Assembly (NCBI GenBank): GCA_045531205.1
Contig: JAZSDN010000047.1
Coordinates: 1-44,801, forward strand
Origin: JAZNQL01 sp045531205
GTDB lineage: Bacteria > Bacillota > Clostridia > UMGS1883 > UMGS1540
Length of the DNA stretch: 44,801 bases
Direction of reading: 5' to 3'
In this document: positions 40,277 to 44,801 of the stretch, piece by piece
How positions within the stretch are numbered: position 1 is the stretch's first letter
Layout of the letters: the number at the start of each line of letters is the position of its first letter
Notes under the pieces: generated by a model
Databases searched by the model: none
The model's input: the letters and a program-made list of their open reading frames with translations, nothing else
Told to the model about the DNA's origin: nothing
Program-made: the position numbers and the translations under genes

Positions 40277-43200
40277 TCAGTTAAGATGCATTGCAAGCAT
40301 TTTGGAAACGCCCTTTTCCTGCATGGTTATACCATACAAGATGTCTGCCGCTTCCATTGTGCCGCGTCGGTGTGTTATTACTATAAACTGTGTTTTGTCG
40401 GTACAGCTCTTTAAATACTCTGCAAAACGCAGAATATTGTTATCATCAAGCGCCGCTTCAATTTCGTCAAGAATACAGAAGGGAGCAGGTCTTACCTTGA
40501 ACACGGCAAACAAGAGTGCCGCTGCAGAAAGTGCCTTTTCGCCACCAGACAAAAGCTGTAGTCTTTGCAGTTTTTTGCCGGGGGGCTGTACCTCTATTTC
40601 TATACCGCTTTCCAAAACATTTTTGGGGTCTGAAAGAGAAACCTTTGCCGTACCTCCTCCAAAAAGCTTTGTAAACACTTCCCCGAAGGCTTTGTTTATA
40701 ACTGTAAACTGTTCTTCAAAGGTTTTGGTCATAATTTTGGTCATTTCGGCAATTATTTTCAAAAGCTCTGCCTTTGCACCTTCAAGGTCTGCAATACTGC
40801 CCGAAAGTTCTGTATACCTTTCAAAAACTCGTTTATATTCTTCTATCGAGTCAAGGTTTATGTTGCCAAGGCGTTTCATCTGTCCTTTTAAATCCGAAAC
40901 CTTTATTTTGGCTTCCTTTATGTCGCCTATATCACTCTTAAGCTCGAGTGCCGAAGAATATGTAAGCTCGTAGCTGTCCCACAAATTGGAAATTATTCTT
41001 TCAAGCTCTTCTCTTGTGCGGGCAATTTTTGCTTCAAATCTTGTATGCTCTTCGCTTAAATGCAATACTCTTTCGTTTTTGCTTTTTACGTCTTCTCTTA
41101 CTTTGTCAAGCTGTGCGTTTTCTTCTTCTTTTTCCCTTGTCATCTTTTCTATACTTTCACGCAGTTCCTTTGAAAGCTTTTCGTTTTCCTCGGTGTCTTT
41201 ATTTTTTAAATCTATACGCAAAAGTATTGCTTTTATACTATTTTCCTGCCTTACAATTTCTTCTCTTTTGGCTTTTGCCATAAGATTCATTTTTTCGGCT
41301 TCACGCAAAGCGTTTTCTTTTTGCATAAGGCAAAGCTCGGCATCACGGTGGCGGTCGTTTACCTGCATACGGATATTGGTTGCCTCTTTACCCATATTCT
41401 CTTTTTCTTCCAAAAGCTTTTTAAGTGCTTCTCTTTCTTTTTCAAGATTTTCCTGTGCACCGGTATGGTTTTCTTTTGCCTTTTGTTCTTCTTTTTCAAG
41501 CATAAGCTTCTGGTCGTCATACCCTTCGCTTGCGGAGTAGATAAGCTGTTTTTGTTCTTTTAAATTTTTAAGCTCGTCATCTTCTCTTTGTTCAAGATGG
41601 GCATTTGTTTCTGTTTTTCCCAAAAGCTCTGTATTCTTTTGAGCATAACCCTGCATACTCTGGCGAAGATTTTCGATATTCTTTGCCAAAGCAATGCCTT
41701 CCTCTTCAAGATTATCTATTTCGTCTTCTGTTTTATCAAGCAGTTTTTCTGTCTTTAAAAGCTCTTCTTCCAAAGCGGCTATTTCCTTGCTTCTTCCTAA
41801 AATCTGTTGTTTTATGCTACGGCTTCCGCCCTGCATTGCACCGCCGGGCATTAAAAGCTCGCCCTCAAGTGTTACAACCTTTATTCTGTGCGAAAACTGT
41901 TTTGCTATAGCTATTGCGTTTTGCGAGTTATCGCAAAGCACAGTTTTTCCTAAAAGGTTTAAAATTATATTATCGTATTCGCTCTCGCACGAAACAAAAT
42001 CGCAGGCAAGCCCTAAATATCCTGCTTTGCCCTTTAATTTTCCTTCTTCCTCAAGGCGTCTGCCCGAAACTGCATTCATAGGCAAAAAGGTTGCTCTGCC
42101 CTTTTTTTCTCTTTTTAAATATTCAATGGCAAAGGCGGCATCCTGCTCGGTTTTTGTAACAATGTTCTGTAAGCTTCCGCCTAAAGCCACTTCAACCGCT
42201 GTTAAGTATTTATCCTCTACACTTATAAGCGACGATAAAACGCCACGCACTCTCCCCGCAAGCTCGCCTGCCTGCATAACTGCACGCACACCGGGGGCAA
42301 AGCCTTCCATACTGCGTTCCATTTCCTTTAAGGCAGAAAGTCTTGCTGCTTTTGCACTCTGCTGTGACGAAAGAGTGTTGTACTGATTTTTCTTTTCACT
42401 GACCTTTTGTCTTGCTAAAGCTATTTTTTGTTCTTTTTCCAAAAGCTCTTTATTTGTTTTTTCAAAAAGCTCTTTGTTTTCTTTAATTTCTTTTTCTATA
42501 TTTGCTTTTTCGTCTGCCAAAGCTTTTTTTCTGCCTTCTGCCTCGGCTATGCTTTTTTCAAGTGCCTCGGCTCTTTCGGCAAAGTTTTCGGCAAACTTTT
42601 CGGCATTTTCTTTTTTATGGGCAACGTTTAAAATTTCTCTCATTGCCTCGTCAACATTTCGTTGAAGATTAAATACCTCGCCGTTTTTTGCATTTATTTT
42701 TTCCTGCATTTTTTCACTTTCTTCAAAAAGCAGGGAAATTTTATGTTCAAGCTCTGCAATGTCTTTATTTATTTTTTCGGTTTCGGTATCCTGCAAAGCC
42801 GAATCTTCCACAGTTTTTTGTGCAGTTTTTTCAAAGCTTTCTGCTTCGGCCAGAAGCTCTGCAATATTTGCTTTTGCATTTTCTATATCCTTTTGCAGTA
42901 AAGCTATTTCGCTTTGCGTTCTTTCAAAAACCATTTCGGATGAGTGAAGTCCGCTTCTTTGCTGTTCGATATCGCCTTCTCTTTGGCGGATTTTTTCGAA
43001 AAGCTGTTGCTCGGAAAGTAAAAGATTATTATATGCAAGCTGTGCCGATTCAAGCTCCATTGTGAGATTTGCAAAGTTCTCGCTGTTTTTATCTTCGTCG
43101 GCACGGATTTTTTCTATCTGAACTATCGATAAATTAACTTCGGTCTTTTTAAGCTCTTCCCTAAGGTCAAGATACTTTCTTGCTTTTTTGGACTGTGTTT

Positions 43201-43816
43201 CAAGAGGGCCTACCTGTGCTTCAAGCTCTGTCATAATATCTCTTGCTCTTACAAGGTTTGCCTCGGTATTTTCAAGCTTTCTTTCTGCTTCCTGCTTTCT
43301 GTACTTGTACTTTGAAATACCAGCCGCCTCTTCAAAGATATGACGTCTGTCCTCTGCTTTTGTGGACATAATTTCGTCTATTTTACCCTGTCCTATAACA
43401 GAGTATCCGTCTCTTCCAAGACCTGTGTCCATAAAAAGCTCGTGTATATCCTTTAATCTGCAAGGTGATTTGTTTATAAGATACTCACTTTCGCCCGAGC
43501 GGTAAACACGCCTTGTTACCTCTATTTCGGAATATTCCGACGCAAAAACCCCGCTTGTGTTATCGAGGGTTATTGTTACCTCCGAAAACCCCAGCGGTTT
43601 TCTTTTTTCGCTTCCCGCAAAAATTACGTCCTCCATTTTGCCGCCGCGAAGTGTTTTGGCGCTCTGTTCGCCCATTACCCAGCGTAGGGCATCCGAAATA
43701 TTACTCTTTCCGCTGCCGTTTGGGCCTACTATACCAGTAATCCCGTCGCCAAACTCCATATCTATTTTATCTGCAAACGATTTGAACCCCTGCATACTCA
43801 GGCGTTTTAAAAACAT
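40277..43816 (-). CDS. smc: Chromosome segregation protein SMC
   Basis: 1179 aa, standard length. N-terminal ATPase half with Walker A GPNGSGKS (32-39) and EQSAKTLRGGKMEDVIF, two long coiled coils (~170-500 and ~680-1000, rich in K and E heptads), a hinge (~505-665, GVRAVMQAGELAGRVRGVL..LGGSLQNIV), and the C-terminal half with signature LLSGGEKALSA and Walker B FCILDEIEAALDD. Forms rings with ScpA/ScpB. smc-ftsY adjacency is conserved in Firmicutes. AGAGGTG precedes the ATG, and a promoter lies at 43888-43916. Confidence 0.98.
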   Translation of the reverse strand: MFLKRLSMQGFKSFADKIDMEFGDGITGIVGPNGSGKSNISDALRWVMGEQSAKTLRGGKMEDVIFAGSEKRKPLGFSEVTITLDNTSGVFASEYSEIEVTRRVYRSGESEYLINKSPCRLKDIHELFMDTGLGRDGYSVIGQGKIDEIMSTKAEDRRHIFEEAAGISKYKYRKQEAERKLENTEANLVRARDIMTELEAQVGPLETQSKKARKYLDLREELKKTEVNLSIVQIEKIRADEDKNSENFANLTMELESAQLAYNNLLLSEQQLFEKIRQREGDIEQQRSGLHSSEMVFERTQSEIALLQKDIENAKANIAELLAEAESFEKTAQKTVEDSALQDTETEKINKDIAELEHKISLLFEESEKMQEKINAKNGEVFNLQRNVDEAMREILNVAHKKENAEKFAENFAERAEALEKSIAEAEGRKKALADEKANIEKEIKENKELFEKTNKELLEKEQKIALARQKVSEKKNQYNTLSSQQSAKAARLSALKEMERSMEGFAPGVRAVMQAGELAGRVRGVLSSLISVEDKYLTAVEVALGGSLQNIVTKTEQDAAFAIEYLKREKKGRATFLPMNAVSGRRLEEEGKLKGKAGYLGLACDFVSCESEYDNIILNLLGKTVLCDNSQNAIAIAKQFSHRIKVVTLEGELLMPGGAMQGGSRSIKQQILGRSKEIAALEEELLKTEKLLDKTEDEIDNLEEEGIALAKNIENLRQSMQGYAQKNTELLGKTETNAHLEQREDDELKNLKEQKQLIYSASEGYDDQKLMLEKEEQKAKENHTGAQENLEKEREALKKLLEEKENMGKEATNIRMQVNDRHRDAELCLMQKENALREAEKMNLMAKAKREEIVRQENSIKAILLRIDLKNKDTEENEKLSKELRESIEKMTREKEEENAQLDKVREDVKSKNERVLHLSEEHTRFEAKIARTREELERIISNLWDSYELTYSSALELKSDIGDIKEAKIKVSDLKGQMKRLGNINLDSIEEYKRVFERYTELSGSIADLEGAKAELLKIIAEMTKIMTKTFEEQFTVINKAFGEVFTKLFGGGTAKVSLSDPKNVLESGIEIEVQPPGKKLQRLQLLSGGEKALSAAALLFAVFKVRPAPFCILDEIEAALDDNNILRFAEYLKSCTDKTQFIVITHRRGTMEAADILYGITMQEKGVSKMLAMHLN

Positions 43817-43887
43817 TTTAACACCTCTTTATCTGCTTTTTGTCTCGCCCAAGCTGAAAATTTTTAAAGCAAAAAATACTTGAACAT

Positions 43888-43916
43888 ATTTTACCATATT
43901 TTCTTTTATTTTGCAA
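43888..43916 (-). promoter_or_regulatory. Promoter of the smc-ftsY operon
   Basis: On the minus strand TTGCAA (43911-43916), 17-base spacer, TAAAAT (43888-43893). The leader of about 65 bases is AT-rich without a strong hairpin. Confidence 0.65.
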
Positions 43917-44031
43917 GGATTTTTAAGGGATTTAAAGGTTATTTTAAGGCATATTTTATCATATTTTTATGTTTTTTTAATATTATTAAATAAAAGGGAC
44001 AAAGTGTGTTTTTAAAAAAGGAGGTTTTTTT

Positions 44032-44322
44032 GTGAAAAATAAAAATAAAATGACCTTAAATCACAAGAATATACAAAGGCAGGAGATTAAAAAGCCAAAG
44101 CTTTTCCGAGGTTTTTTTGTAAGGTGCGTTATTTCTGCCATTTTGTTTTGCCTTCTTTTTTTCGGCAGCAGCTATTCTGCCGCTTTGAAGGAAAATGTAA
44201 AGTTGCTTTTAACAAAAAGCAGTGATATAAATGTTTTAAAGACCTACGCCCAAAGCTTTTTTGAAGAGTGCAAAAAGGTTGATATTGCATCATTTTTAGA
44301 AAAAATTTCAGAGTATGAGTAA
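44032..44322 (+). CDS. Small single-pass membrane protein, unknown
   Basis: 96 aa. A basic cytoplasmic tail (KNKNKM..RQEIKKPK, ~1-25), one membrane helix (~30-52, VRCVISAILFCLLFFGSSYSAA) and a short outside part ending in acidic, helical KTYAQSFFEECKKVDIASFLEKISEYE. Family not recognised; it recalls the membrane-proximal start of envelope peptidases but stops before any catalytic domain, so it may be a remnant or a stand-alone protein. Start GTG with strong AAAGGAGG 7-8 bases upstream supports real translation. Confidence 0.7.
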   Translation: MKNKNKMTLNHKNIQRQEIKKPKLFRGFFVRCVISAILFCLLFFGSSYSAALKENVKLLLTKSSDINVLKTYAQSFFEECKKVDIASFLEKISEYE

Positions 44323-44383
44323 ATAAATTTCGGTGCAAAGCATTTGCTATAGGATTTAGCGGATTTCAAAGAAAGGTTTTGTG

Positions 44384-44466
44384 TTTTGTAGGGGCTTGAG
44401 TCCCCGGCAGCCCGATTTATTAAATGCATTATTTACGGGAGGGCGTGGAAGCCCTCCCCTACAAAA
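44384..44466. repeat. Inverted-repeat intergenic element with TTTTGTAGGGG ends
   Basis: TTTTGTAGGGG (44384-44394) and CCCCTACAAAA (44456-44466) are perfect 11-bp inverted ends. Inside, GGGAGGGC (44437-44444) pairs with GCCCTCCC (44451-44458), and GGGG (44391-44394) can pair with CCCC (44402-44405). No coding content. It resembles small palindromic, MITE-like repeats common in Firmicutes genomes; a half-relative is at 28440-28468. Confidence 0.65.
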
Positions 44467-44490
44467 TGTTATTAAATATAAGGTAATATC

Positions 44491-44690
44491 AAGGTAGTGT
44501 GCAACGTTTATGATGCACCGAAAAAACGGTTTGTCGAAAATCGCCAAACCCTACCACAAAAGCACTGAACAAAAAAGTTATGCAAAAACAGGCGCTAAAA
44601 AAGCGCGGCCTTCGGCTCGAGGGAAGACTATGAAATAGGCTTGCCGAACGGGAAGAAGTTAGCCTTACTTCATCCTCCGCACCAAAATCT
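44491..44690 (+). ncRNA. Structured RNA candidate of ~200 nt, raiA-motif-like (tentative)
   Basis: Many exact stems stack in order. GGTAG (44493-44497) pairs with CTACC (44551-44555) and encloses the hairpins GTGCA/TGCAC (44499-44503, 44514-44518) and GGTTTG-CGA/TCG-CAAACC (44528-44550), a cloverleaf-like junction. Then GCGCT/AGCGC (44592-44606), TTCGGC/GCCGAA (44611-44616, 44643-44648) around AAG-CTAT-GAA-ATAG-CTT (44624-44642), and GGA-GAAGT/ACTTC-TCC (44651-44675). A-rich linkers favour the plus strand. Length, tRNA-like start and compact stems recall the raiA-motif RNA of Clostridia; I cannot verify this without a covariance search. It is not a rod like 6S RNA. No protein frame fits. Confidence 0.5.
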
Positions 44691-44737
44691 GCTCAAAAAT
44701 TCATACGTTTGAGGTCCTTTGGAGTTTTTAAATAATA

Positions 44738-44801
44738 AATTTTGTTTCAGTCAAGGCAAAAACGCAGGAAATATGATAATATTTCCGAGGCTTTTAACAA
44801 T
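44738..44801. repeat. Hairpin repeat, copy 2 (truncated by window end)
   Basis: AAATTTTGTTTCAGTCAAGGC, AAAAACGCA, hairpin GGAAATAT-GATA-ATATTTCC (about 44773-44792), CGAGGCTTTTAAC. The flanks match copy 1 at 19-80 (TTTTTG, GTTCAAGGC, AAAAA, TTTTTTAACG) but the hairpin arms are unrelated in sequence, which suggests the hairpin is preserved by pairing rather than by sequence. Confidence 0.55.

Larger units (their letters stand above)
44323..44801. other. 478-base intergenic region at the right edge
   Basis: No protein gene on either strand. Holds, in order, ~60 bases of plain sequence, the inverted-repeat element, the structured RNA candidate, a short AT-rich spacer and a partial repeat cut by the window end. 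The GC-rich hairpins contrast with the AT-rich intergenic DNA elsewhere. Confidence 0.8.

Noticed and set aside
40302..43883. Many plus-strand frames opposite smc, some over 200 codons
   Set aside because: Antisense of a coiled-coil gene rich in Glu and Lys codons; the serine- and phenylalanine-rich translations are artefacts.
44491..44690. 6S RNA, tmRNA, RNase P or SRP RNA
   Set aside because: No long rod with central bubble, no tRNA-Ala-like end with a peptide frame, no conserved P4 or SRP S-domain string; only the generic multi-hairpin pattern fits.
1..44801. CRISPR array
   Set aside because: No regularly spaced identical repeats of 25-40 bases were seen.
1..44801. tRNA genes or phage integration sites
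   Set aside because: No TTCGANNC arm with matching acceptor stem and no integrase or phage genes were found.

Overview
The window is chromosomal DNA of an AT-rich, strictly anaerobic, low-GC Gram-positive bacterium, most likely a member of the class Clostridia (perhaps Oscillospiraceae-like). The evidence is a complete [FeFe]-hydrogenase maturation set, YycH/YycI homologues, a ClpE-type ATPase, a YtvI-like sporulation membrane protein, strong AGGAGG ribosome sites, sigma-A promoters with 17-bp spacers, and many hairpin-plus-T-run terminators. No phage, transposase, CRISPR array, rRNA or tRNA gene was found.

Layout from left to right. 1-167 holds a small hairpin-rich repeat. 168-2045 (-) is a six-hairpin-glycosidase-like protein. 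2285-5606 (+) is a glnS-gltX pair. 5728-9692 (+) is the hydrogenase maturation operon: a TM1266-type regulator, then hydE, hydG and hydF. The hydrogenase itself is not in the window. 9788-11488 (-) is a DUF255/YyaL thioredoxin-fold protein, divergent from clpE (11643-13856, +). 14006-18517 (+) is an apparent operon of a small secreted protein, YycH, YycI, a DUF4432 epimerase-like protein and a short-chain dehydrogenase. 18602-27515 (-) holds two giant secreted paralogues (1351 and 1579 aa). Each has carbohydrate-binding-like N-terminal domains, a TIM-barrel glycosidase-like core, and two or three copies of a repeated module I do not recognise. A biotin-protein ligase (27634-28377, +) is divergent from them.

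28516-35506 (-) is a seven-gene operon behind a perfect TTGACA-17-TATAAT promoter: HTH-ACT protein, homoserine dehydrogenase, aspartate kinase, rlmB, an ApgM-type phosphomutase that may be the homoserine kinase, ytvI-like permease, and a THUMP RNA methyltransferase. The first part is the aspartate-to-threonine/lysine entry pathway. 35603-43816 (-) is another operon: smc, ftsY, a UPF0182 membrane protein, a HAD phosphatase and a DUF4430 lipoprotein, again behind a clear promoter. The right end (44323-44801) has no protein gene. It contains an inverted-repeat element, a roughly 200-nt multi-hairpin RNA candidate resembling the Firmicutes raiA-motif class in size and architecture (tentative), and the beginning of a second copy of the left-end repeat.

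The items most worth follow-up are the repeated module in the two giant proteins, the structured RNA at the right end, the repeat family with covarying hairpins, the G9 tract in the hydE ribosome site, and the operator-like dyad over the birA promoter. All identifications come from reading motifs by eye; no database search was possible.
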